Below, piece by piece: positions 1 through 8,684 of a DNA stretch of 64,000 nucleotides (positions are counted from its first letter, which is position 1; each line of letters opens with the position of its first letter). Origin of the DNA: an uncultured Verrucomicrobiae bacterium (GTDB lineage Bacteria; Verrucomicrobiota; Verrucomicrobiia; Limisphaerales; AAA164-E04); the NCBI GenBank assembly GCA_951813855.1, contig OX638380.1, forward strand, positions 3,736,876-3,800,875. Direction: 5' to 3'. The position numbers and the translations under genes were made by a program. The notes under the pieces are model-generated. The model made no database searches. It was not told where the DNA came from and saw only the letters and a list, made by a program, of their open reading frames with translations.

Positions 1-1200
1 GACGAACGCCTGTCCGGAAATCTGTTGTTCTATCTGGCGGTATCTCCCAGCCGTTTTACCGAAGTGGTTCGCCGTTTGAGCGAAGAGGGCTTGGTTAACA
101 AACAGGCCCAAGAGGTGCATTGGCAGCGCGTAGTGATCGAAAAACCTTTCGGGCACGACTTGCGGTCGGCACAGCAACTCAATCGCGAGATCACCGAATG
201 CTTGCACGAAAAGCAGGTATTCCGGATCGATCATTATTTGGGCAAGGAGACGGTACAGAACATTCTCGCCTTCCGTTTTTCCAACGCCATTTTCGAAAAT
301 CTCTGGACTCGCGAAGCCGTCGATCATGTCCAGATTACCGTCAGCGAGGAGATCGGCGTCGGCACCCGGGGCGGTTATTACGAGGAATCGGGAGCGTTGC
401 GCGACATGGTGCAGAATCACTTGTTGCAAGTGCTTTCGCTGGTGGCCATGGAACCGCCGGTCATGCTGGATGCCGAGGCGATCAGAAACGAAAAGGTCAA
501 GGTGCTCCGGTCGATTCGTCCTATGTCGGCGGCGGAGGTGGATCGTCAGGTCGTCCGGGGACAGTATTTCGGCGGGGAGGTGAACGGCGAAACTCGATTG
601 GCTTATCGAAGCGAAGGCCGAGTCGGCACTTTGTCCAACGTGGAAACCTACGTCGCTCTGAAACTGTATATCGACAACTGGCGTTGGTCGGGAGTGCCGT
701 TTTATTTACGCACCGGTAAGAACCTGCCACTGAGCGTTAGCGAGGTGAGGGTGCAGTTCCGCCCGGTGCCGAATGTCTTGTTCGCCGCTAATCCTTCCTT
801 GCGAGTCGACGCGAATTCGCTCGCGTTGCGGTTGCAACCCGACGAAGGCATCTGCCTGGGTTTCAACGGAAAACTGCCGGGCAGCAATTCCCGGTTGGAG
901 CCGGTGTTGATGGATTTTCGTTACCACACCAGTTTTGGCGCTTATACCCCGGAGGCGTACGAACGGTTGTTGTTGGAGGCGATGGCCGGAGATTCGACTT
1001 TGTTCATTCGTCGCGACGAAGTGGAAACCGCATGGGCTTTCGTGGATCGTATCAGGGAAGTGTGGGGAGATCGGGCCCTGAGCAATCGGGAATTTTACTC
1101 CGCCGGCACTTGGGGGCCGGAAGCTGCCGAGACCCTGTTGAATCAAGGCGGGCATCAATGGATTAATCCTCAGAAACGCCGGAAGAAGTCGAAGGGTTGA
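1..1200 (+). CDS. zwf: Glucose-6-phosphate 1-dehydrogenase, 5' end outside the window
   Basis: Oxidises glucose 6-phosphate to 6-phosphogluconolactone with NAD(P)+, the entry step of the oxidative pentose phosphate pathway, in the cytoplasm. Frame 1 is open from base 1, so the gene is cut by the window edge; roughly the first 110 of about 500 residues, including the Rossmann nucleotide-binding motif, are missing. Visible are VVIEKPFGHD, the substrate-binding signature RIDHYLGKE (residues 75-83 of the partial product) and the C-terminal G6PDH domain through DRIREVWGDRALSNREFYSAG. It is followed closely by 6-phosphogluconolactonase, the next enzyme of the pathway, so the two are almost certainly one operon. 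Confidence 0.97.
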   Translation, partial: DERLSGNLLFYLAVSPSRFTEVVRRLSEEGLVNKQAQEVHWQRVVIEKPFGHDLRSAQQLNREITECLHEKQVFRIDHYLGKETVQNILAFRFSNAIFENLWTREAVDHVQITVSEEIGVGTRGGYYEESGALRDMVQNHLLQVLSLVAMEPPVMLDAEAIRNEKVKVLRSIRPMSAAEVDRQVVRGQYFGGEVNGETRLAYRSEGRVGTLSNVETYVALKLYIDNWRWSGVPFYLRTGKNLPLSVSEVRVQFRPVPNVLFAANPSLRVDANSLALRLQPDEGICLGFNGKLPGSNSRLEPVLMDFRYHTSFGAYTPEAYERLLLEAMAGDSTLFIRRDEVETAWAFVDRIREVWGDRALSNREFYSAGTWGPEAAETLLNQGGHQWINPQKRRKKSKG

Positions 1201-1226
1201 ACGACACCTGGCGGAAGAGTCAAACG

Positions 1227-2006
1227 ATGAACGAGTGGATCGGGAACGAAGGTCGGACCCAAGGGTGCGAGTATAGTTCTCCGAATGAGTTGACCCGGGC
1301 CGTAGCCGAACGATGGGGGCAGTTCGTCAGCCAGAGCGACCGGCCGTTGTCCGTGGCACTTTCCGGCGGACGAATCGCCAGCGAGCTTTTTTCTCGCATG
1401 GTCGAAACGGGAAAAGACGGGGCCGGATTGGAAGGATTGTGTTTTTTCTGGGCCGACGAACGGTGCGTTCCCGCCGACGACCCCGAAAGCAATTATCGTT
1501 TGGCTCGCCGGAAACTACTGGAGCCGTTGGGGATTGACTCCGGGCAGATTTTTCCGTTTCTCGGCAATCCCGCCACGATGGAGGCGACCGGTCAGAAGTT
1601 GTTGCGTCAAGCGTTTGCTTCTGACGCGACGCCCGTGATGGATTTGGTCTTGCTCGGCATGGGAGAAGACGGGCATATCGCTTCGTTGTTCCCGGAAAAT
1701 CTGGCCCGTGACCAAGTCCGTTCGGAATCCTGTTTTCGGATCACGGCCAGCAAACCGCCGCCGGATCGGATCACTTTGAGTTATGGCGTCTTGGCCGCGG
1801 CCAAGGAGGCATGGGTGGTCGTGTCGGGCGGCGGCAAGGAAAAGTCACTCTTAGCGGCTATCCGGAATCAGGGAAATACTCCTCTGAGATATTTATTGTC
1901 CCTGCGATCTACCACCCGGATTTTCACCGATATCGCTTTGCCTCAAACTTGCCCCGAGCGGATTCCTGAATTCGGTTCCGAAGACTCGGAACGTATCCAT
2001 GATTGA
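1227..2006 (+). CDS. pgl: 6-phosphogluconolactonase
   Basis: Hydrolyses 6-phosphogluconolactone to 6-phosphogluconate, directly after Zwf. The 259-residue product matches the DevB/Pgl family length and shows VALSGGR near the N-terminus, FWADERCVPADDPESN near residue 75 and the family motif GMGEDGHIASLFP near residue 143. A TTG at 1197 overlapping the zwf stop would also be in frame. I chose the ATG at 1227 because GGAAGAG lies about 8 bases upstream and the extra ten residues look non-native. It is probably co-transcribed with zwf. Confidence 0.93.
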   Translation: MNEWIGNEGRTQGCEYSSPNELTRAVAERWGQFVSQSDRPLSVALSGGRIASELFSRMVETGKDGAGLEGLCFFWADERCVPADDPESNYRLARRKLLEPLGIDSGQIFPFLGNPATMEATGQKLLRQAFASDATPVMDLVLLGMGEDGHIASLFPENLARDQVRSESCFRITASKPPPDRITLSYGVLAAAKEAWVVVSGGGKEKSLLAAIRNQGNTPLRYLLSLRSTTRIFTDIALPQTCPERIPEFGSEDSERIHD

Positions 2007-2097
2007 TTTATCGCTCGGATTGATTCATGGTTGGGAGCCTTGTATGGAGTCGGGAGACGAAAGGAGTATGGCTTGATTCCGGCAGGGATAACGGGAG

Positions 2098-3123
2098 ATG
2101 AGCTATCATCTGGAATTTGAAAAACCGATCGCCGAGTTGCAACGCAAGCTCGAAGAACTTCGGTTGGACGCCGACGGTGGGTCGTTGGGATTCAGCATCG
2201 CCGACGAAATCAACCGGATCGAGAGCAAGTTGATCAGCACTCGAAAGAAAATCTTTTCCAAGCTGACGGCGATTCAACGGGTGCAGTTGGCCAGGCATCC
2301 CCGGCGTCCCATGGCGTTGGATTATTTGCAGACGGCCTTCCAGGGATTTTCGGAATTATACGGCGATCGGCTGTTTGCCGACGATCAGGCGATGATCGGG
2401 GGATTCGCCTATTTGGGGTCCGAACGAGTCATGGTGGTCGGGACCCAGAAGGGCCGGGATACGAAGGAAAAGATCCAACGAAATTTCGGTTCGGCACATC
2501 CGGACGGTTACCGCAAGGCCTTGCGGCTGATGAAATTGGCCGCAAAATTCAAATTGCCGGTGATTTCGATTATCGATACGGCCGGAGCCTATCCGGGCAT
2601 CGGCGCCGAGGAACGGCATATCGCCGAAGCCATTGCGGTGAATCTTCGGGAAATGATGATGTTGGAGATCCCCATTATCGCTTTGGTCATCGGAGAGGGA
2701 GGTTCGGGGGGCGCTCTGGGCATTGGGGTAGCGGATCGGGCGCTGATGTTGGAAAACGCCTACTATTCGGTGATCAGTCCGGAGGGTTGCGCTTCCATTA
2801 TTTGGAAGGATCGTTCGGAGGCGCCGAAAGCCGCCGAGTCCTTGAAAATCACGGCTGCCGATCTGTTGTATCTCAAAATCGTCGATCAGGTCGTTCCGGA
2901 GCCGTTGGGAGGTGCCCATCATGACCCCGGCAAGATTTCGGGGGCGGTCCACGAAGCGTTGCTGGCGACCTTGACCCAACTACGCGCTTACTCGGGAGCC
3001 GAGTTGCTGGAACGCCGTTATAAGAAGTATCGCATGATCGGGCATTTTCTCGAAGAACCGAAATCCGAGACGAAGGTCGAGACGAAAGTTGCGCCAGTGG
3101 AAGAGCATGCCGCTCCTGTGTGA
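2098..3123 (+). CDS. accA: Acetyl-CoA carboxylase carboxyltransferase subunit alpha
   Basis: Alpha half of the carboxyltransferase that moves the carboxyl group from biotin carboxyl carrier protein to acetyl-CoA to make malonyl-CoA; it works with AccD. The 341-residue length is normal for AccA. The N-terminal helical segment (FEKPIAELQRKLEELR), the AccA hallmark DTAGAYPGIGAEERHIAEAI and the oxyanion-type loop GEGGSGGALGI are intact. The C-terminus carries a family-atypical Lys/Glu/Val-rich tail (KSETKVETKVAPVEEHAAPV). AGGGA lies 8 bases before the ATG. Its TGA overlaps the manA ATG (TGATG), so the two are likely translationally coupled although functionally unrelated. Confidence 0.96.
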   Translation: MSYHLEFEKPIAELQRKLEELRLDADGGSLGFSIADEINRIESKLISTRKKIFSKLTAIQRVQLARHPRRPMALDYLQTAFQGFSELYGDRLFADDQAMIGGFAYLGSERVMVVGTQKGRDTKEKIQRNFGSAHPDGYRKALRLMKLAAKFKLPVISIIDTAGAYPGIGAEERHIAEAIAVNLREMMMLEIPIIALVIGEGGSGGALGIGVADRALMLENAYYSVISPEGCASIIWKDRSEAPKAAESLKITAADLLYLKIVDQVVPEPLGGAHHDPGKISGAVHEALLATLTQLRAYSGAELLERRYKKYRMIGHFLEEPKSETKVETKVAPVEEHAAPV

Positions 3124-4109
3124 TGGCGCCGCTTTATCCGCTGACGTTCGCTCCGATCTTCAAGGAGAGAGTTTGGGGCGGCCGGGAGCTCGAAAAGCTA
3201 TTCGGTAAGAGTTTGCCCCTGGGGAAGCGCATCGGCGAATCCTGGGAAATTACCGACCGGACGGAAGGAATCAGCGTCGTTTCCCAAGGGGAATTGGCCG
3301 GCTGGCCTCTCAGACGCCTGATGGAGGAACGGGGGGCGGAGGTGATGGGACGTTCTTGGGAAACCGGAAGGCGATTTCCCCTCTTGGTCAAGTTGCTGGA
3401 CGCTCGGGAGAAATTGTCGCTGCAAGTGCACCCGCCCTCGGACCAGGCGTCGGCTCTCGGAGGGGAACCCAAAACGGAGATGTGGTACTTGGCCGATTGC
3501 ACGCCGCAAGCCGAACTCTTCGTGGGACTCAAGGGCCGAGTTACGCGATTGTCGTTCGAGGAAAAAGTTCGTTCTGGCACGGTGGCGGAATGCGTTCATC
3601 GAATTTCGGTTCGGAAGGGGGACGCCATGTTTCTTCCAAGCGGACGGCTTCACGCCATCGGAGCCGGCAACGTCATCGTCGAAATTCAACAGAATTCGGA
3701 CACGACTTACCGGGTCTTCGACTGGAATCGCGCGGGACTGGACGGGAAAGCGAGAGCGTTGCATTTGGAACCGTCTTTGCAATGCATCGATTTTTCTGAT
3801 CGAGAACCCGATCTGATTCGAACCGTCCTGCATCCGGCCGGCGAAGCGGTACGGAGCCGCGTCCTGGTCGATTGCCGGTGGTTTCGGGTCGCCCACTCGG
3901 TCGCTGAACAACCGTCGGGAAATTGGCATTGGCCGGCCGGAGATACGGCACGGATCGTGTGCGTGCTGAACGGATCGCTACATTGCGCCAGCGAGAATTA
4001 TCGAGTCGAGTTGGCACCCGGTCAATTTGCCCTGTTACCGGCCAGCGTCGAAACGAGGGGCACTTCCGGAGCGGATGGTTGCGAAAGCCTGGTGACGACC
4101 GTGAAGTAA
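3123..4109 (+). CDS. manA: Mannose-6-phosphate isomerase, type I (zinc-dependent)
   Basis: Interconverts mannose 6-phosphate and fructose 6-phosphate, feeding nucleotide-sugar synthesis. The 328-residue product is a short class I PMI with the expected zinc ligands: LQVHP in LLDAREKLSLQVHPP, the Glu in KTEMWYL and the His in SGRLHAIGAGNVIVEIQ, followed by QNSDTTYRVFDW. The start is the ATG that shares bases with the accA stop; a GTG three bases upstream is also in frame. It converges with der, leaving 11 bases between stops. Confidence 0.92.
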   Translation: MAPLYPLTFAPIFKERVWGGRELEKLFGKSLPLGKRIGESWEITDRTEGISVVSQGELAGWPLRRLMEERGAEVMGRSWETGRRFPLLVKLLDAREKLSLQVHPPSDQASALGGEPKTEMWYLADCTPQAELFVGLKGRVTRLSFEEKVRSGTVAECVHRISVRKGDAMFLPSGRLHAIGAGNVIVEIQQNSDTTYRVFDWNRAGLDGKARALHLEPSLQCIDFSDREPDLIRTVLHPAGEAVRSRVLVDCRWFRVAHSVAEQPSGNWHWPAGDTARIVCVLNGSLHCASENYRVELAPGQFALLPASVETRGTSGADGCESLVTTVK

Positions 4110-4120
4110 ACCGGATTATC

Positions 4121-5593
4121 CTATTTGGCGTTGCGTGGAGGTTTCGCAGTCCGGCGGATCGGTTCGATGGTTCGGGTGCGGGTTTTGGGGACGAACACGA
4201 CGGGGCATCCCTCGTATCCGAAAGCTTTGCGTATTTCCCGGGTCAGGTACTTTTCGTAAGCATCGCTCAAAAGTTTCTTCTGATTGACGAACAGCAGAAA
4301 GGTCGGGGGGGTGAGTCGGATTTGGGTAGCGTAGAAGAATTTAAGTCGGTGGGACGATTGGATCGGCGGTTGCTTGTTGTCGAAGGCCGCTCTCAGGGTT
4401 CGATTGAGGATGCCGGTGGGAACGGTTTGGTTGAGTTGGTCGGCCACCAAGCGGATGGTTTCCAGCAATCGTTCCAGGTGGAAGCCGTTGTGCGCCGAGG
4501 TGAAGATCACCGGAGCGTAATCCAGGAAAAACATCTGCTGTTGCACCCATTCGCCAAACAGTTGCAGCGTCGGTTTCAGTTCCTGGAATTTAGCGCCGCC
4601 GCTTTTTTTTCGTCCGGTTCCGGCCCGGCGCAGTTCCTCGGCATACAGGTCCCATTTGTTCACGACCAACACGCAGGATTTTTTCTGTTCGATGATGACG
4701 CTCGCGATTTTTTTGTCCTGAACTGTGACGCCGTCTTGGGCGTCGAACACGTGGACGACGATATCGGCTCGGGCGATCGCGTTTTCGCTTCGCTTGACGC
4801 TGAAGTATTCGACCGAGTCGTTGACTCGCCGACGTTTGCGAATTCCGGCGGTGTCGATCAGCAGCCAGTTTTCCTTTCGGTGTTCCGTTTCGATCTGGAA
4901 TGGGACGTCGACGGCGTCGCGAGTCGTTCCCGGAACGGGACTGACGATGACGCGCTGGTTTTGGCCGAGAGCGTTCACGAGAGAGGATTTGCCGACGTTG
5001 GGACGACCGACGATCGCCAGTTTCATGGGTTCTTCCTCCTGAGGGATGGTATCTGTAGCCGGGGCCGTCGACTCACGACCGTCACCGATTTTGAGTTTTT
5101 GGTCGATGGCCTGAGTCAACTCGTCGATGCCCAGCCCGTGGATGGCCGATATTGGGAGAACCGGAGTGAATCCGAGCCGGCTGAATTCTCCGGCTCTGAC
5201 CGAATCTTTGGATTCGTCGGCCTTGTTGGCTGCGACGATTACGGCATGGGCCGATTGACGCAGTCGTTCCGCCACTTCGTAATCCAGCGGCAGAATGCCT
5301 TGCCGAATATCGACGACTTGGACGATAATTTGGGCCGATTCGATTGCGATCTGGGCTTGTTCCAGAGTAGCCTTCGCGGCGTCGTCGTCGGGGGAATCGG
5401 ATGTCGACAGTCCGATACCTCCGGTGTCGATCAGGGTGATCGGTTCACCGTGCCAGTCGATGACCATGCTGAGGCGGTCTCTGGTTACACCCGGACGATC
5501 GTGCACGATTGCGATTCGTTTACCGGCCAAGCGATTGAACAGGGCGGACTTACCGACGTTCGGTCTTCCGACAATGGCGAGCACTCGATCCAT
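4121..5593 (-). CDS. der: Ribosome-associated GTPase Der (EngA)
   Basis: Essential tandem GTPase of 50S ribosome assembly. The 490-residue product has two complete G domains. The first starts at GRPNVGKSALFNRLAGKR, with DTGG as G3 and NKAD as G4. The second starts at GRPNVGKSSLVNAL, with DTAGIRKR and NKWD. A C-terminal KH-like domain ends in the basic tail RTRTIEPIRRTAKPPRNAK. The linker between the G domains (GDGRESTAPATDTIPQEEEP) is acidic and of ordinary length. A long open frame on the opposite strand is only its shadow. Confidence 0.97.
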   Translation of the reverse strand: MDRVLAIVGRPNVGKSALFNRLAGKRIAIVHDRPGVTRDRLSMVIDWHGEPITLIDTGGIGLSTSDSPDDDAAKATLEQAQIAIESAQIIVQVVDIRQGILPLDYEVAERLRQSAHAVIVAANKADESKDSVRAGEFSRLGFTPVLPISAIHGLGIDELTQAIDQKLKIGDGRESTAPATDTIPQEEEPMKLAIVGRPNVGKSSLVNALGQNQRVIVSPVPGTTRDAVDVPFQIETEHRKENWLLIDTAGIRKRRRVNDSVEYFSVKRSENAIARADIVVHVFDAQDGVTVQDKKIASVIIEQKKSCVLVVNKWDLYAEELRRAGTGRKKSGGAKFQELKPTLQLFGEWVQQQMFFLDYAPVIFTSAHNGFHLERLLETIRLVADQLNQTVPTGILNRTLRAAFDNKQPPIQSSHRLKFFYATQIRLTPPTFLLFVNQKKLLSDAYEKYLTREIRKAFGYEGCPVVFVPKTRTRTIEPIRRTAKPPRNAK

Positions 5594-5715
5594 CGGGAGC
5601 GATTGTGGAATAAGGAATCGCCTATCAAAAGAAAAAAGCGCAAAAGTCGGCGATTGATTTGATCGATTCTTGCAGAAACCCGATTAAAGTGCCATTTTAC
5701 ATTGATTCGTAATTA

Positions 5716-6216
5716 ATGAGCGATAGTCTGCATTCCGAAGAATCCGAAGGCATCATCAAGCAGTTTGCGCTGTTGCTGTTGTTCGTCTTGGTAGGATACG
5801 CTTTGATATTCGGCTGCAATCGATATCTGAGCGTTCGCAAGGGGCCTTGGGAATTGACTTTTTCCAGCCTGAATGACGGCACACCGATATTGATCGTCGA
5901 TCAGCCGGCACTCGGGATCGTCGACGCTACGATTCGATTTGAAGGCGAGTCGGTGGTCCCCGGGAAACCGGTGCTGGTCCTGTTCGACGAGCGAAAACCG
6001 ACAATTCCCTTCGGCAAAGTGCTCTACGCCAATTACAATCGGATGCCGGGAATCGTGACGCTGGAGTTGTTCGGGCACGAAATCGAATTGCTCCATCGGG
6101 CGCTTATCATGAATTTTCGAGAATACAAATGGGAATCCGGAGCTATCTATCCTCTGAAACCGGAACACAAATGGCGTTTGGCCGACCCTGACGAAAACCT
6201 TCGACCTTCGCCCTGA
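5716..6216 (+). CDS. Membrane-anchored protein of unknown function
   Basis: I do not recognise a family. The 166-residue product has one hydrophobic helix near residues 13-31 (FALLLLFVLVGYALIFGC), then a soluble domain with beta-rich runs (ELTFSSLNDGTPILIVD; DATIRFEGESVVPGKPVLVLFDE) ending ALIMNFREYKWESGAIYPLKPEHKWRL. A short acidic N-terminus suggests N-in topology with the domain outside the cytoplasm. The Cys at the end of the helix (LIFGCN) makes a lipoprotein possible but is not a good lipobox. No clear ribosome-binding site precedes the ATG. Base composition is that of the host, unlike the AT-rich gene after it. Confidence 0.7.
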   Translation: MSDSLHSEESEGIIKQFALLLLFVLVGYALIFGCNRYLSVRKGPWELTFSSLNDGTPILIVDQPALGIVDATIRFEGESVVPGKPVLVLFDERKPTIPFGKVLYANYNRMPGIVTLELFGHEIELLHRALIMNFREYKWESGAIYPLKPEHKWRLADPDENLRPSP

Positions 6217-6283
6217 CCGGTTGGAGCGTAAGGAATACGATTTTAGCCAAACGGAAAAAAGTGGTAAGATTTGTTTGTTCGTA

Positions 6284-7921
6284 ATGAATTGCGTAACGGA
6301 AATTATTCAAAATATCGTAGAATTAAGTGCCGTTATGTCTCGCCCGGTATATCGTGGACAAGCCGATGCCGCCTGGAAGCCTGAATCAGGTGCAGTACGC
6401 CGATTGCGAATAGCGTATGAGAAAGATTTTCCAGAAGAAAAAACAGCAATCCAAAAATTAGTGAATAAATACCAAAAAGATCAACTCATCATGCAAATGC
6501 AAGTAATTGATGGAGAAAAAATGATAGCTATAAAAAGATTATCTATGCTTCAGCATTTTGGTGCAGCTACCAATCTTTTAGATTTTACAGAAAATCTTTT
6601 GGTTGCACTTTTATTTGCATGCAAAGATTACACAGACAAAGACGCCAAGATTTTCATTATAGACATTGGGGATCCTCTTGTTGCCAAAAACGGTCGAAAA
6701 ATTAAAAAACCGTTTGATGAAGAGGAAAAAGCTGTTTATTACGAGCCAGAACATTCACTTGGATCACGAATCATCGCGCAACAAAGTGTGTTTATAATCT
6801 GCAACCCATTTGTTCCGGACGGCCACCTCAAAAATGTGTGCATACCTAAAAAAACAAAAGAACCAATGAATAATTATTTAAAGCAATTGGGATTATCTCA
6901 AAAAACGCTATTCACCGACATTCCTGGTCTGGCGGCAATGAATTCAACAAGTTCACCTCTGACACCCTTTAAAGAATTTACACCTGAACAACATCGAGAG
7001 CGTGGAAATATTGCTTATCAAGAAGGACGTTTAGAGGACGCCCTAGAGGAATACAAGTCTTTTCAGGAAGCATCACCAAAATTATTAGTTCAACCGTATT
7101 TTCTAAAAGGGGACGTATTGGCCTCGCTCGAACGATTTGATGAAGCGATCTTATGTTATACAAAAGCGATAGAGATCATTGAGGGTAACTTCCACGGATC
7201 AAATAATCTTGGCAACAAAACCATTGGTAATAATCTCTCCAATTTATCAGATGACAATTCTGTTAAATCCGATGATGATCAGAATCATGATGACAGTTTG
7301 AATCTCAGCATACTTTACTACAACCGAGGAAATATACGTGCAGCATCAGGTGATCATCGTAGAGCCATTGATGATTTTGAAAGTGCTTTAAGTGTAGAAA
7401 ACGTACGCTCCATAAATGAAGATCATAAACTCTTTTGTTGGCATGTCCTGTATAATAGAGGAAATTCGTATTTTGCTTTAAGAAAGTATGACAAAGCTTT
7501 ACAAGACTTCAATGAGTCATGGTCGAACAATAAAAACGTAAATGCTGCACTCGCCTTAGGCAATTGTGAAGTTATGGTGGGAGAATTTCAAAGCGCATAT
7601 AAATATTATTTAACTGGGATGATATTTGAAGCAAAAGAATCAACTGCTCCCTGCCATCAGAATGGAGATCAGACACGACAAATCTTGGAAATGGTAGGCA
7701 ATAACAAACCCACGATTTTCCAACAGGAAAACATTTTATTTGTTGAATTGGCACACATACAAGATAATCCTCATTATTTTCCATTCACAGGCAATTACGG
7801 TAATACTGGAAACTTTTTCTCGGTTTCAGATCATGGTAGAAAAGGATATGGGGGTATCGCTGGATTTACAGTAATAATTCAGCAACCTAGTGCTTCTGAA
7901 TCTATTAAAAAACATTCATAG
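6284..7921 (+). CDS. FRG-domain protein with C-terminal TPR repeats
   Basis: The N-terminal about 220 residues are an FRG domain (PF08867 type). VYRGQADAAWKPESGAVRRL holds the F/Y-R-G signature near residues 22-26, and MLQHFGAATNLLDFTENLLVALLFAC (near 89-112) matches the family's second block. From about residue 233 the protein carries TPR-like repeats (ERGNIAYQEGRLEDALEEYKSF; YFLKGDVLASLERFDEAILCYTKAI; YYNRGNIRAASGDHRRAIDDFESAL; YNRGNSYFALRKYDKALQDF), interrupted by a low-complexity Asn/Asp/Ser stretch. The biochemical role of FRG domains is not settled. I use the ATG at 6284; a TTG at 6221 is in frame but would place 21 poorly conserved residues ahead. The gene and the following 600 bp are markedly AT-rich, unlike all neighbours, so it is probably acquired. 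Confidence 0.8.
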   Translation: MNCVTEIIQNIVELSAVMSRPVYRGQADAAWKPESGAVRRLRIAYEKDFPEEKTAIQKLVNKYQKDQLIMQMQVIDGEKMIAIKRLSMLQHFGAATNLLDFTENLLVALLFACKDYTDKDAKIFIIDIGDPLVAKNGRKIKKPFDEEEKAVYYEPEHSLGSRIIAQQSVFIICNPFVPDGHLKNVCIPKKTKEPMNNYLKQLGLSQKTLFTDIPGLAAMNSTSSPLTPFKEFTPEQHRERGNIAYQEGRLEDALEEYKSFQEASPKLLVQPYFLKGDVLASLERFDEAILCYTKAIEIIEGNFHGSNNLGNKTIGNNLSNLSDDNSVKSDDDQNHDDSLNLSILYYNRGNIRAASGDHRRAIDDFESALSVENVRSINEDHKLFCWHVLYNRGNSYFALRKYDKALQDFNESWSNNKNVNAALALGNCEVMVGEFQSAYKYYLTGMIFEAKESTAPCHQNGDQTRQILEMVGNNKPTIFQQENILFVELAHIQDNPHYFPFTGNYGNTGNFFSVSDHGRKGYGGIAGFTVIIQQPSASESIKKHS

Positions 7922-8684
7922 ATTTGATTAACTCTAAGGGAACACAGAAATCTTGATATTATTAGCTGGATTATTTTTTTATGACCTTTTATGTTTCGTC
8001 CACCGTGAAGAGTCTTATCCATTCAAATTATGCCAATACCACATAATAACTTTCGTTCAGGTTAGAGGTAATCACAGTGGCTCATGGAGTTAAAGATTTG
8101 ATCTCAAGAAGCGGTAGTAAGGATCAACCAGTTGTTTTTTAGATTGGCAACTATTTAATCTTTTGTCAATTTAGTATATTAAGTGATCGATTCCCACACA
8201 ACTCGATTAATTCGTCAGTGGTTCATGAGGAATCTCAAGGTGAAATCCGGGAGTTACGTGCGATTTTCGGATTATAGACTGTTGTATAAATAAGGTCTGT
8301 TATATATAACAACCATAACTAAATCCTTTTTTTGAACTAATGCATGAGGAGAATTGAAAATCGGATGGGTGAACGCCGTACATTCGATATTTGTTATAAT
8401 GAATGGAATTTCCACTAATCAATTTCGGTAGACGGTTGTTCCAAGCCGAAGTCGATGTTTTTTTAATGCGGTTCGACGGATGGGGGGGAATCAATCCGTC
8501 TGTGGGGTATAATCGAGCTTTTTTACCTGATTATATCCTAGGTTTCCAACGCGGGCGCCAATTGTTGACTTCAAATTGTCCATTATTCCTGGACTTCGCT
8601 TGTTCGTTTATTCGACTACCTAAGCGACGAAAGAAACTCAGTTTTTCGGTTGATTATTGATGTTCATTCGTTATTCTTTCGGTT
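7922..8684. other. AT-rich intergenic stretch without a convincing gene
   Basis: This 763-bp stretch separates the FRG-TPR gene from the DUF1501 gene. It stays AT-rich until about 8440 and then returns to host composition. It holds a perfect 14-bp palindrome TGTTATATATAACA at 8298-8311. A possible hairpin has stem GACGGAT at 8475-8481 paired with ATCCGTC at 8494-8500. TATAAT hexamers occur at 8395-8400 (extended type, TGTTATAAT) and 8508-8513. An 85-codon frame at 8403-8660 has no recognisable motif and I do not call it. No inverted repeat bounding the island was found by eye. Confidence 0.5.

Noticed and set aside
3923..5662. 579-codon open frame on the forward strand
   Set aside because: It lies almost entirely opposite der, whose GTPase motifs are unmistakable, and its translation shows no motif.
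8403..8660. 85-codon ORF in the gap before the DUF1501 gene
   Set aside because: No motif, an atypical composition and an ATG only a few bases from a TATAAT; kept as non-coding.
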